A stretch of 64,000 nucleotides of DNA, taken from the NCBI GenBank assembly GCA_022457065.1, contig JAJGBQ010000006.1, positions 868,001 to 932,000 on the forward strand, written 5' to 3'. Positions 21,076-33,268 of this stretch are shown in pieces; position 1 is the stretch's first letter, and every line of letters starts with the position of its first letter. The stretch comes from Curvularia sp. ZM96 (lineage: Eukaryota > Ascomycota > Dothideomycetes > Pleosporales > Pleosporaceae). The translations under genes and the position numbers were made by a program. The notes under the pieces were generated by a model. It had not been told where the DNA came from. It worked only from the letters and a program-made list of their open reading frames with translations, and did not search any database.

Positions 21076-24000
21076 TCAACGTCTCAGCGGACTTCTGAAT
21101 CCCACGCTACCAAACTGACTCCCGCCCTTCTTTGGCGTCGTCAACGGCTCAGGCGTCTCATTGCTAGCAGCCGCTGCTTGCTTCGCACCATAGCTGTTAT
21201 TCCCCGCAGTTTTACCTCCGCTTCCAGGCGCCTTGAAACCAACCAAACTACCCTTGGCGTACACATCGTTCAGCATCTGCTCCAAGACACCGGCGTCCTC
21301 AAACTCCTGCCACTTACGCCACAGCTTGAGCGCAGTCGTTGCGTCTTCGATAGAATCATGCGTGTTCTCTTGGATACTCTCTTTGAGCACACACCAGGCC
21401 AGGAACTTCAGGTTCAGTTTGCGCTTGAAGTCGGGTTTGAACCAGAGGTTGCTGGTGTCTACAACTTGATTCTTCGGAACATGAATGTTGATTGTGCGGA
21501 AATCATTTGCGAGTGAATGGCCGACAAAGACGCAGCCCAGATTGAGCAACAACCAGAGCTTCTTGTAGGCATGCTTTAAGGAGACGGGCGCATAAGGCGA
21601 GGTTTCGCGGTTGAGATCGCCGGGAGAGATACCAGACCATTCGGTAAGATAGTCGACGACTTGCTCTGTCACGGCTATGTAATCATCAATAAAGGGGAGA
21701 CCTGCATGCTCGCCTTCACCACGGCAGACGGAAACGCGAGCAAGACCTTTGCGATCTGGACGGATAGTTTGCCTTGTGCCATCAGCCTTCATCTCAATCT
21801 CCTCAGCTTGAAGGCGAATGAATTCGGCATCAATAGCGACAGGGTAGCCAGGACGCGGCGCTTCCGATGAGTGGTCAAGAAGCTTAAACTTGGTCTCGGG
21901 AGGCGTCGGGTTCGATGACCACCAGCGGTACAGTATAGACGTGTCCAGGTTGTCTTTCCAGGAGTCGTCAATCTTGTTGCGGGCAGACTTGAGTTGGAAC
22001 GTCAAGACGGACGGCAGCTTCCAGCTCGGCTCAAAGCGCAGAGCCTCTTCCTTTGGTATTGGTCGCACCAAGAAGTCGTTGAAGAGATGCCACTTGTCTT
22101 CTGGGTCGTCTTCGTGGGAAGAAGGCGCTGTATTGATGGTTGCCACCAGGTGCGGTTTCTGGTGCTCTCCGCTGTTGATGTCGGCGACTACACCGACAAG
22201 CTCGTACACCATAATCTGGTGCACCCCGCGTTGCAGATGAAGCTTCAAATCCTGGCCTTCGAAGCAGAAGAACTGACCCTGATCTACTATGATTCCAATC
22301 TCTTGCGGCAGCCAGTTCGGTATCGACCACAACAGCTTTGCATCGTGGCTCTGGATAGCTGCATTCAGCACCAAAACACCGGGAACCGACTGTATTGTCT
22401 TCCTCTGTATCATCTGCTGGTATCGATTGCATTTCGTGCACCAGCCCCGAGTTTGGTCTTGGCGCTCAACGCTGGCCTTCAGGATTTGCGAGAACGTAGG
22501 GCGTGGTATCCGGGTATTCTTCATGACATGTTTCGCCGGGTACACAAGATCAGTAACAAAGTTCTTGCCTCCACGGATGGTCTCGTTAGTACATTGGGCG
22601 CACCGCATACTTGCTCTAGCTTGCGTTTCTAGAACCTGGTCCATGGCTGATGGCCCAGGCTGGCTTGGCAGCATCTGACGAAACTCGTCCGATATCTTCT
22701 CTAGCAGGAATCGGTTCAGGTTTTGAATCATGTTGGTAAGCGCCACATTTGGGGCGAACTCCTCAAGCAGGTTCAGTGATACTGCATTTGAGAGTCCACT
22801 GAAGGTCTTTAGAAAATTAGAAGCTTGACAATTCAGTCCTGAAGCCTTCTCGAGCATGTCTATCAGGAATCCCAACTCGCAAAGAAGACATGACTCAAAT
22901 AGACATGGCGATGCGGTGTGTTGCAGTGCAAGGTTCCGGATCAACGGTGTAAAGCGCAACAGCTGCAAGAGCGAATTGGCATACGAGTTGGTGATGTGCG
23001 TCTCCAAGCCAGAGTAGGACGTTTGGTTGTAGTAACTGGAGCCGAGTCAGATCATGAAAAAGCGTACAGGAACCAAACATACGCGAAGTCGAAATCATCC
23101 ACACCAAACTTGCTGTACTTGATTTCTACGTTTCCATACATGGCAGGAACGTCTCTCCTCGTAACGTCATCCAGGTGTAGGTCAGTCAATCTTTCCATTG
23201 TCTCTGACGACTGTGAGTCGGATTCTGTCAAGGATTGCGACGCTCGTGTTTTCTCGCTGAGAAACTTTGGCGCTGACAGCGATTCGCTCACTTTGTCGAT
23301 GTGCCGAGTTGCTTCAGCTTGATTCCTACGCTTGGTCTTGGGGTTCTTCGCAAAGAAACCAATTTCGGCGCGCGTCATGCTATTCAGAATTGCGCTGTCA
23401 ATCTTCGGGGCAGGAGAGCCGACTTCGAATACCAGATGACTTGGCCAGCTTGAGAGAAGCTGTTCTTTGTAGTAGGGCATGCCCACAGTATTCAGTGGCC
23501 TGGTCTTGTCAGTACAGCATAAACACGGCCGTTGGATCTCCTTACGTGTCTGGATTCCAATCCATGGCCGGGGGCGGGGGAACGTTGTGGTCTGCGGTCT
23601 CTGTTGGGTTGCTGTACTCTGGAAAGTGGACCTTGGTCGGAGAGCCCCATAGATGGATGTGGGAGTTGGAGTCAGCCAATGCAATAGCCTCACCAGACGG
23701 CGCCATCTCGAAGCCGGTCAAATACGATTCGTAGAGGTTCAACTGCCTGAGGTTTGCCGAGTCTGGGTTCATGAGGTCGATAACCTGCATCTGGCCGTTT
23801 TGGGATGCTATGAAAGCTGTGGTTGACATGCGAGGATGCATTCGAACAAAGGCTGCGCCTGTGTGAAAAGGGATCGGAGGTAGTTGTTTCAGCGTCTTGA
23901 GAGAAAAGACATTCGTAAAGGGGTCGAGCATGAAGGCGAATTGCTGCCTAGGCGACCATCCACATGTTGCGAGGAAATCCCCTTTTGCGTCCATATCACT

Positions 24001-24783
24001 GATGCTGCTGGTATGGCCTTCAAAAACCTTAATGACTGAGAGCGAGTTCGAATCGATGATGTGAATGCCGCCGTTCTTAGTGGCGGCACAGAGATATTGA
24101 CCAGCGCGCTTCATGATGGTATACTGAGCTTCTGCCGAGAGCTAGAAAAGGTCAGCCATGTGTATTAGTGGCCTGTTTCAACGCATACAGTATCGGTAAT
24201 GGTGCCTTTGTCTACATCGACCTTGAACATCTGCTCCTGACATCCTGCGACAAGAATCTCGCGCGTGCCCTTGGAGGTAAAGTTCATGCATCTTAGATCT
24301 TTAAACTCTGGGCTTCTACAAACTTTCCGTTAGCCTAGGTCCGGTTGTCCTGCTTGTGTATAACGTACGTCAGATGCCAATGGGTGAGTCCGCGCCGATG
24401 GGAGTAGTGAACGCTCTGCTGGGAGATGGAGAGAATTCCTTTGTCGGTGAAAAGAAACTGCTTAACAGGCCCGTCGGATGGTGCGTGTCCGCGGTAGGAG
24501 GTATATCGCTCGAGGTGAGGACCGTAAAAGGACGTAACCCGTCCCTATGGACCGTCAGCTACGACGCACTCGAGACCGGCTGGGTGTGAACGTACTCACA
24601 TGATTGTTGCCTGTCCATAGCAGTTCTTGGGTAGTGTCAAAGGCGAATGTCGATATGGGCACGGCAGGGAGATGCGGTCCTGGGGGTGGCAGCTGAACGA
24701 TTGCTAGCTTTAGAGCCGTCAGCCATGATGCGCTTCAATGATGCAGTGAAAGAGCGCTTTACCTCGTCCCAATCCGCCTCCAT
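21076..24783 (-). CDS. pan2: PAN2, catalytic subunit of the PAN2-PAN3 poly(A) nuclease
   Basis: The cytoplasmic deadenylase that trims mRNA poly(A) tails together with PAN3. Exons 24783-24763, 24692-24600, 24544-24369, 24315-24189, 24141-23546, 23499-23083 and 23035-21076 give 1129 residues. The first coding exon is 21 nt (MEADWDE). Seen: an N-terminal WD40 region (FAFDTTQELLWTGNNHGRVTSFYG, later LCAATKNGGIHIIDS and FEGHTSSISDMDAKGDFLATCGWS); a PAN3-binding linker; a ubiquitin-hydrolase-like domain lacking the catalytic residues; and a DEDDh exonuclease with AIDAEF, GHSLANDF and HDSIEDA, so all acidic residues and the catalytic His are present. The Ser/Gly-rich C-terminus ends FGSVGFRSPLRR. 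Domain order and length match fungal PAN2. Confidence 0.95.
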
Positions 24784-25582
24784 GATGGGTGCGCGTGTCG
24801 CAGTGCAGTGCGTTTACAGCACCGCTGCGACATGCCTTGGGCGTGTATATTGATAGTCGCGTCGCGAAAGCCGCAGCATGAGGGCGTGGGGGTGAAGTGG
24901 CAGTTGGAGCTACTGGGGCACGCAAGGATGCGTCTTGGGTGGAATTGCGGGGCATTCGCGAACCAAGCGCGACCGCGTTTTACAATTCAATGCCAAACAT
25001 GAAAGTCACAATGGATTACCACAGGCAGAGATCCGGTTACACATAATACATAGAAAATTCATTTTATTCTCGTAAATACACCCGCAACTACCGGGTAGAA
25101 TAGGCAAAGCCAAGGGGAAAATGTTGGGGTATGCCTTACCTGACACATAGATGTCTGTTCGACAGAGCAGATTCCACCATGCCTGCGTCACATGAAAATA
25201 TGGAAAGGGTATCGAACGCCTATCAAGCGGATCGAGCTTAGTGATGTGGCCCGACAGGTGGGACGTTTGTGCCAGAGGATCATACCGAAGATATGCAGAT
25301 GCCGTGAACGCCGGGATAACGCAGGGGACGAGGTGCAGGGTAGCCATTATATGCGACCAAGGCCTACATCAAGTCAGCAAGGATCTCTTTCAGGCAAAGC
25401 TGATGAGCATCGCGGCTCGATCAGATACGTATGGCTGTGCGAGGCCGGATGTGCCTAGGTCTGATGTCGGCCAGAAAAGCAATGTAAGCCAGAGATTCGG
25501 ACATTCAGAACTGTTCGACTGTGCGTGAACATACCACAGAGAGCTCAACTAATTGCCGTGTAGGCTTCTCAAAGTGCTTGCA
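24784..25582. other. Intergenic, no gene supported
   Basis: Promoter of PAN2 and 3' side of the Tudor gene. A minus-strand frame at 25006-25347 (113 codons) holds a CAG|GTAAGG-like splice donor but no recognisable protein; I left it uncalled. Confidence 0.45.
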
Positions 25583-26542
25583 TCAAGCGCCGTAGTCGTC
25601 ATCCAAATCAGCATCGGCCTTGTGGTTGTAGCGCTGGCGCTTGTGAGTTTCGGTCATGCCCTTGCCAGAGCCCGTGAAACCAACTATTGACAGTCAGTAA
25701 AAACGCAATACAGACGCAGTGGGGTGCTTGCCTCGGCTTCCAGCGTCAGTGCTGGTACGGAACATGGATTCCTTCTTGGTAACGCCCTTCTTGGATACTT
25801 TGTTCTGAAAATCCGCCCAGGCCGACGCCCTCTTCTTCAGCGCACCCTTTGTGGGAACTCGGCTGGGCCTCTTGTTGGCCATGTCCTCGGCGGCGGCCAT
25901 GTTCTTTGTATTCTTGGCGGCCAGAGCAGGATTCGTAGTGGCAGGACCAGAGATGACGTGTGGAGAGGTGACGGCGGCTGCAGGAGTCGGGGCAGACACA
26001 GTCTCGGGATCCCGCTTGCGCTTGGTGGGAAGAGGGCGTACGGCGGTGCGGTCGACGGTCATGGTCTCGTCATATTCGATGAAGCGGACGAGATACTTGG
26101 GGGCCGAGACGGATCCGAGGATGCTCTGAATCTTGGCCTTGTACCAGGACCTGTCTGTCCATTGGGCCTCGCAAATGTCGCCGATGCTGAAAGGGACGGG
26201 CTTCTCGGGCTCCTGCTTCTCCAAAGCCTTGCGCAGAACAGGGTGCTTCTCTGGGTCGAACTTGGGGCCGGCAGGCTCAGCGGGAGCAGCCGCTTCAGGC
26301 AGTTGAGCCTCGAGAGCAGCGAGTTCAGGACGCAGCTTGTTCAGCCTGGCATCATGGGCGGCAATGTTGTCGACCATCTCGGCGCGCATGGCCTGCATCT
26401 CCTCGGAGCCACCCGTGTCCTTGAGCAGCGCATCCATCTGGGCAAGCTGCTCCGCCCAGTCTGCGCGCGAGGCCTCTTCGCGAGCAATCTCGTGCTTCTT
26501 GGCGTTGATGGCATTTTTGGTCTGCTTGAGGTGGTCGGCCAT
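25583..26542 (-). CDS. spf30: Tudor-domain splicing factor of the SPF30/SMNDC1 family
   Basis: A nuclear factor that binds symmetrically dimethylated Sm proteins through its Tudor domain and helps assemble the spliceosome (family knowledge). Exons 26542-25732 and 25683-25583 give 303 residues. Seen: an N-terminal helical region (residues 1-80); a Tudor domain near residues 118-180 (SIGDICEAQWTDRSWYKAKI, YLVRFIEYDETMTVD); a basic region (LPTKRKRD); and the conserved tail WADFQNKVSKKGVTKKESMF with VGFTGSGKGMTE only after splicing. The intron (25731-25684) begins GCAAGC and ends TAG; no GT donor keeps the reading frame, so it is a GC-AG intron. It is divergent from the Yap1-type gene across 1.2 kb. 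Confidence 0.85.
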
Positions 26543-27741
26543 GATGCAAGGACGGGAGGTGAGGTCTGGGGTCTGAATTAAGTTGTGGCGGTGGAGGGCA
26601 GGGTGGGGAAGAGTAGTCGAGATGGCCGTGGCGGGTGAGGAAAGCGCGTCGAGCATGACGGCTGGAGAGACAGGCACGGGTCTTGGCGCCGCCCCACCCT
26701 CTGAACCCTTGTTCCCCATGTCCTCAGCCCTACCGCCAACCCGCCCATCCAACACGGCCGGACCAAACCACGGTCGCTGAGCACCCAGCACACGCAAACG
26801 CAAACGCCTGGAACACGTGTCTTGCAGCTGCCGTCATGTATGTCAGGGTTGGTCACGACCGGGAACGGCAGCAGGTTGCCTGGCATGAGCAGGCGAACGG
26901 CGACTTGCATAAGCGTTTCATAACTCAGAGTCACGGAGCGGGAGAAAAAGAAGAGAAACGCTTTTCTTAGCACAGACGCGGCTCGAGGCCAGTCATGCAG
27001 GCAGTGGTCTTCGACCGTCTTCTTCTCTGGTCTGCGCGCTGCAACCCCCACCAAGCCCTGTGCTTATCAATCAGCCACCGCGCCCGCTACACCCGCCGCC
27101 CGCCGCCCGCTGCGCCCTTTCTGCCTGTCTCTGCCAGTCTAGTGACGACTCCGTCTCTCTCCTCAAGCCCTAAGGCCGCCGGTGACGCTTCTCACGTGCT
27201 TTTCTGCTGGTCCGCCGCATCGCGACAGCCTCTGGTGCCCAGCGCCGACCAAATTGCCCCGGCCAATCAGCTGCCGTGCCGCATCCCACAGCCTGCCCAC
27301 GCCCTGCGCCCTTAGGCCTCCTCTTGCCCCAGTGCTCCTCCACGCCTCTGACCACCTTGCACCACCTCTGGCAGGCTCCCTCGCAACCTCGCATATTCGT
27401 CCGAGTACCGGACAGATCCTCCTCTATCGGTGTGCCGTACCCACTGCCTCCGCTCTCGCCCCTACGTCGGTGCTTTTCCAGCCTGTTCAGCGGCCGTTTG
27501 CCGGCAATCTTACCCGCTGCACGCTGCTCGACTCCAACCGCACCTTTTGCGTCATCCATACCCCTTCACAAGCCCACAATTCTCTTGCCCATCGCTCTGG
27601 CTGCTGTGCCTGTTCGCGTGGCCAAAAACATCCTCTCTGACGTCGGACCTCGACTGCCAGCGACCCCCACCCAGCGTCCGCACCCCTACGCGGCGCACCA
27701 CACCTGCCAGTGGCCTTTTGCAATCCATACAAGCTTCCGCA
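26543..27741. other. Divergent promoter/leader region between SPF30 and YAP1-type genes
   Basis: 1.2 kb between two start codons. From about 27040 to 27741 the plus strand is strongly pyrimidine-rich, which suits a long leader for the bZIP gene. Several upstream ATGs (for example 26995) could act as uORFs. No gene supported. Confidence 0.5.
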
Positions 27742-29699
27742 ATGGCCGGCACCACCAACGACTTCCAGAACGGCGCGCCCTTCTATCTTGACGCAACGCA
27801 GCAAGACCTCCTCCTTGCCGCCCTTGCCTCGAACAACCAGAACCCCAACGACCTTTTTTCCACAGGTCTCGACAATGGGAACCTCAACAAGCAATCCCTG
27901 AACGACGCACAGTTTCAGTACCCTGTCGATGCCCTCGATCCCACCTACTTCACCTCGCCGCAGCAATCATCCATCGGTACCGGCTTCAGCAACGTCGGCA
28001 TCGAAGAAAGTCCATTCATCGACTATGTGGACGGTGATACCGGCTTCGATTTTGAAAATGTTGACGGCGACATGATTGGCGCGCTTCCTGGCGACACACC
28101 CGCTGCCGACTCGAGCGAGAAGCGCAAAAGCCCCGGTGACGAAGAAGCCGAAGATGACGAAGGAGGGGGTAAGCGCCGGGAGGGCGAAGACAAACAAGCT
28201 AAGAAGCCAGGTCGCAAGCCACTAACTTCTGAGCCTACCACTGTACGTTACTACAGATGACAACAATCTAGGCAAAACTGACAACAGAACAGAAGCGCAA
28301 GGCCCAGAACCGTGCTGCCCAGCGCGCTTTCAGAGAACGCAAGGAGAAGCACCTCAAGGATCTCGAGACCAAAGTCCAGGAGCTCGAAAAGGCCTCTGAC
28401 GCTACCAACCACGAGAATGGCTTATTGCGAGCGCAGGTACAAAGGCTCCAGATGGAGCTTCGCGAATACCGAAAACGCCTGTCCATGAACAGCAGTGGAT
28501 TGGGCCGCACCCCGCCGCTTGCCGGAGGTTTCAGCTCCATGCTCAATACTAACAGCGGTGCAAACAACTTTTCGTTCGAGTTCCCAAGATTCGGCTCACT
28601 TCCAAGCGCCCCGCTGCTCGACAATGGTTCATTGGCCAAGAAGACTGCTTCCGTCTCGTCGAGCGTATCGGGACGACAAAACAGCACCGGACGCGCCATC
28701 AGCCCAAACAGCAATGCCAACAGTTCGGCTACCAACTCTCCTGGCCCCGTCGGTGCAGGAGCCAAGACTCAGCGATCTGACAGCTTGAACGGTTTCTTTG
28801 GTTTCAGCAGCAACACGCCAAACATGGCAACCGCTCGCAGCAACACTGTCAGCTCTACGAGCTCGCAATCGCGTGTCTTCCAATTCAATAGTAGTTCGTC
28901 CAGCCATTCAGACTCGCCGTCCAACTCATCTACATCACCCACCAACCAAAACTCGTCCTGTGGCACATCCCCAGAACCCAGCCATACGTCGCCTAAGCAG
29001 CAGGCGGACACAATCACAGATGGCTATGTGTGTCATGGAAACTCGGAAGGTGAGGTTCTCTTCTGCGAAAAGCTCAACATGGCCTGCGGCAATCCTCGCA
29101 ACCCCATGCCTCGTGCGATGTCCCAATCTGACGACAAACCTTCTCCCGCAGTCTTATCCGCCAAATCCCCTACTCCTGCCGTCAGTGGCATCGACTACTT
29201 TGCGAACCAAAACGGCGGCCAATTCGACCCTACTCTCTTTGGCGAGTACCGCGACACTCAAAGCGCCATTGTCGGCGATGGCGATTTTACCGGCGGCTTC
29301 TTCAACGACGCCTTCCTCAACACCGGCTATATCAGCCCCTTCCACTTTGGCGACACACCTGCTGTGCAAAAGCCGAACCCACTCGATGAAATCGAACGCG
29401 CACAGGATGGCCAAGATGGTGATGATGAGGTGGTTCCAGGCGAGGATCCTAACTCGCTTCTCAACTGCCATAAGATTTGGTCAGTAAAACATACCAACAG
29501 CAAAGTAGTCGAATCACTGACCCCATGTAGGGACAAGTTGTCGAGTCGCCCAGATTTCAAGGACGGTACAATTGACATCGACAATTTGTGCTCAGAGCTC
29601 CGCGCCAAGGCTCGCTGTTCTGAGAGCGGCGTCGTAGTCGACCACAAGGATGTCGAGGAAGCTTTGAAGCGCCTTCCCAAGGAAAAGACTCTTGGTTGA
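27742..29699 (+). CDS. yap1: Yap1/AP-1-type bZIP redox-sensing transcription factor
   Basis: Master regulator of the oxidative stress and drug response; it is held in the nucleus when its cysteines are oxidised (family knowledge). Exons 27742-28242, 28293-29479 and 29531-29699 give 618 residues. Seen: an acidic N-terminus; a basic patch (KKPGRKPL); the basic region KRKAQNRAAQRAFRERKEKH from residue 168; a leucine zipper (LEKASDATNHENGLLRAQV); a Ser/Asn/Thr-rich middle; an n-CRD with cysteines near residues 414, 425 and 432 (CEKLNMAC); and a c-CRD NCHKIWDKLSSRPDF with later cysteines in NLCSELRAKARC, beside the nuclear-export-like segment. The second intron (51 nt, GTCAGT...TAG) falls inside the c-CRD and is frame-neutral. 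This is the orthologue type of Cochliobolus CHAP1. Confidence 0.93.
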
Positions 29700-31012
29700 T
29701 TCATCACATCCCGCGACAACAAAAACATTTGCATGGGTCGGCTAACCAATGGCGCACATTTGATACCTCGGGTCGGGTTTTGAACAACTCCTACTCAAAT
29801 TCTCCATGTTCTTTTCTTTTCTTGTGGATGTAACTGTCAAAGTCTCACACACTCGCTGAGTTTTGTTTTTTGTTTACTTTCAATGTGGAGAAGCTGAACA
29901 ATCTTCTTTTGATAATGTTCTTATGAAATCTGATGACCAAAGGCAGGATTTCTGGCGTTGGCAAGGGGTGAGGCTGTGGTTGGAGAGTGGGTTTGGCGTT
30001 CTTTCTTTGTGTATGAAACATTATGACACTTTGAAGTGGAATAAAAACATACATGATGTTTATTTTGGGTACATGATATGAAATGAAATGAAATTCAGTT
30101 CGACATAATTGACCCGTGCTAGTGATGTTGTTTCGGCTACCCTGTCTTTTGTTCCTTTCCACATCCTCTGTTGTTGAGATTAAGTGAACGCTTTTGCTTC
30201 GGTCGAAATTGGTTTAGAGTGGGACAATTGTATTTAGGAGAGACAACAGAGCAGCATTTTCCACGTGATATCGAATCCAGTTTTCCTTTTTTTTACTGGC
30301 TTTCGAAACAAAGAATAGTGCTGAGAAGTATTGCATAAAAGAAGTGTTGTCATGCTGGTGTTGAATTGGGTGCAGAGATCGAATGAGGTACGATGTTCAC
30401 CGAGTAGATGAGGTTTATCAGAGTACTTTAGCTTGGAAATCAAAGAATCGAGCAATCGTCCTTGGTTTTACTGTGAAGCTATATGATATACGATGACGTT
30501 CGATAGAAAAAGTATGTTGTATGTGAGATTGTGTTTCTCAAGGACAATTCGAGTACCTTGCTCTTGTAACCAGGTTGAAGTAAGGTTGCATGAAGTTCAA
30601 GGTTGCAGATAACTATGTGCACTGTCAGAGTGTCTCTGACGATCTTGCTCAATGCTCGTTTCTACTGCTTTTAGGAAATGGAGCGTGCTTGGGGCCGTGT
30701 AACTTGACGAGGAGGCAAGTAGGTAGTTGAGGCTTTTTCTACGCTGCGTTTGTTAATGGCGGACTTGTAAATAATCAATTTGCTGATTTGATTACCTCGA
30801 AAATATGACAGCTCTACTGTTGATAAATTCATCGATCAAAATCGTAGACCCAGATTAGTTGAATTGATTATTAGCAAACCTGGTTGATGAGAGTATACTG
30901 AAAGATTCCGTCTATGACTTAAATGTGATCTTTCCTGTACCAAGCGAGAAACAATGAAGATACTCTAGAGTCCACACTACTAGGAAGCCCAAATTGATTA
31001 CACAACACTGCC
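29700..31012. other. Convergent 3' intergenic region, 1.3 kb
   Basis: A/T-rich sequence between the bZIP gene (plus) and the carboxylesterase (minus). Open frames are short and unsupported; no repeat stands out by eye. Confidence 0.55.
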
Positions 31013-32984
31013 TCAAAGCTTCGCTGACTCCTGGGGGTTTCCCGTCGCACCGGCCTTTTTCAACGCATTCCAGAGTCTCAGCCCTTCTTCGAGTCTTGTA
31101 TCTTCTTCTACGACAACACTGCCATCACTCTTCAGCGTCCGCAGCTGCATAGCATTCTCCGCACCCCAGTCCATATCCTCGCCCTTCAAAAACTTGCTCA
31201 AAGGCGTGTGGAATGTCTCCAGGGCAATCTGCTTCTCTTCCTCCGTCAAGGCACTGCCATTGCCCCAGAACCAAATGGCCATGTCAGAGCCATGAGAAGC
31301 GCCAAAATGCTTCGGGAGTTGTTCATCCATACATTGCGCACGCCACTCGATACGATATCTGTGGATCAAGCTGCCAGCACCATGCTTTGCGAGCGCGTGA
31401 ACCATGCCCCGTCGCAGTGCATGAATCTGTACATCAGCGTAGATGTGCCCAAAAGCAGCTTGCCAGCTCTCAAATCGTGGCGGCAGCTTGCCATCAGGAA
31501 AGTAATGGGACATCAAAACCTTACAAGCTTCTCGGGGATAGTCAGCTTCAAGGCGGTTAAGCATGTTGTGATAGCCTGGCTGTGGCGGGCGCCACGTTCC
31601 GTAAACGAAGTGCTCGTCACTGCATTCCCCAATAACAAGTTTGACGTTTCGACGCCTTAAACGTTCGGCATACACACCATTGGACAATTCCTCAAGAAGA
31701 CTCTGGCGGACGAACGACCCCTCAGTAGCCGTTACGCCACGGAACTGGTGAAACTTCATCCTACAACTTGCCTCGATAAGGGTCTGAGGCGTCAATGAGC
31801 GTAGTCTCGTGAGTTTCTCAGCTGACGATAGACTCGTATCGATATTCAGGACCCTTATCAGCTCGTCAAACTGGTCTTGGGCTTCGTCTAAACTCTTTGG
31901 CTGCATGCCGGGCCCATTCGATAGCATCAACGCCCGTTTCACAACGGCTTTCTCATCGGGCAGCCCGAGATCATACGATAGCTGGTGGAATACAGAATGT
32001 GATCCTGCCGAGTACCCCCCGATGGTGATATTCGATGCGTCTCCGCCAAAATAGCCAATGTTCTCATGCGTCCACTGCAATGCGAGGCGCTGGTCCCAAA
32101 AGCCCAGGTTCGCGTCATAGTGGTCGCGACACGAGTCATCAAGCTCTTTTGCGGCAAGGAAACCGAATACGTTCAGTCGATATGCTGGCGCAACGACAAT
32201 GCAGCGAGTGGGCGATTCGCTGAGTAGCGCGCGGAGGTCGATACCGTTTGGGCTCCCCCACTGAAGAAATCCGCCATCTGTTGAACCAAGTCGAGTCAGT
32301 TGCCACGTGCTGCCAAACTTTAGGCCCTCGATTTCTCCCCTAGTAGCATAGCGGGAGACGAATCAACAAGCTCAAGTGCACAAACCATCATTTTTCCCCA
32401 TCTCCTCGGTTGCTACTGCAAGGCACGAGAGATACGGCCATCTTTGCCGAAGATGGCCCGGACCGAAAAGGGTCTGGTGCGATGAAGTTGGACTTGGCTG
32501 GCGGCGAAAGACTACAACAAAAAAAAGAGAGTTTTACGTACGTATCCAGAACAAAACCGGCCAGCCTAGATTGTTTGAGTGTTAGATCTTGGCAGTTTCT
32601 TCGTTATCAAACGGACGTCTACGGTCCGGGTCCAAACAAACCTTCAACTGTTGGTGGGCTTCCCGCAGGAATCCAAATGTTGCTTTGCAGACAATCTTCG
32701 TCCCAAGTCGAGGGGTCCAGGGTACCGGGGCTAGATCCCGGCTGCGGACACAGACCGCAGGCTCCTGTGTACCTCCCTGGATTCACTCGAGTCCCGTACC
32801 GGTAGCATGGTGGCAGTGGGCGTGGCTTTTGGAATCGGAAGGGCCCGATAGGTGGAAGTGCATATGGGACTCCGCCGAAATAATGGCAAAGTGTCTGAAT
32901 ACCATTGCGATCAGTGTATGTGAGGCCTTCTGCAAATCCGCGGAACTGCAGATCGCGGAGATAAGGTTTGGATGGTTTGGCCAT
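31013..32984 (-). CDS. Type-B carboxylesterase/lipase (alpha/beta hydrolase)
   Basis: Hydrolyses carboxylic esters; the physiological substrate is unknown. Exons 32984-32642, 32565-32542 and 32277-31013 give 543 residues. The 24-nt middle exon supplies the strand GWPVLFWI and the first base of the histidine in the oxyanion-hole motif HGG, so without it the core fold is broken. Seen: FGGVPYALPPIGPFRF near the N-terminus; DEDCLQSNIWIP (type-B signature 2); IHGGFLQWG; the nucleophile elbow GGYSAGS; and a likely acid and His region further on (CSDEHFVYGTW, HFGASHGSDMAIWFWG). No signal peptide, so probably intracellular. A 264-nt second intron is unusually long for this window. Confidence 0.88.
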
Positions 32985-33268
32985 GGCAATGGTGATGATG
33001 GGGAAATGAATGCACTATGTGTGACCAGGGACGCGGGATGGAGATGTTGATCATCAATGATCGACTTCTCCTAAACCTCGGCTACACGCGCACTGGCTTC
33101 TTTACGCACACCCCCTCACTGTCCAACCTGGTGGGCGGGATTCCGCAACGGGCGTTGCGCAATAGGGGAGCGAAGATCGACATTGTTTCATGTCGTTTTG
33201 TACATTGAAATCGTTATCATTGCTAGTCAAATAAGGTATATTGTTACAAAGGAAAGGAAAAAGAGCGA
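32985..33268. other. Short intergenic region upstream of the carboxylesterase
   Basis: Promoter of the carboxylesterase (minus strand) and 3' end of the next minus-strand gene. Nothing else seen. Confidence 0.5.

Noticed and set aside
25006..25347. 113-codon minus-strand frame with a CAG|GTAAGG donor
   Set aside because: No recognisable protein and no downstream exon that fits; kept as intergenic.
25724..26581. 285-codon plus-strand open frame
   Set aside because: Antisense shadow of the SPF30-like gene; no domain and no splice pattern.
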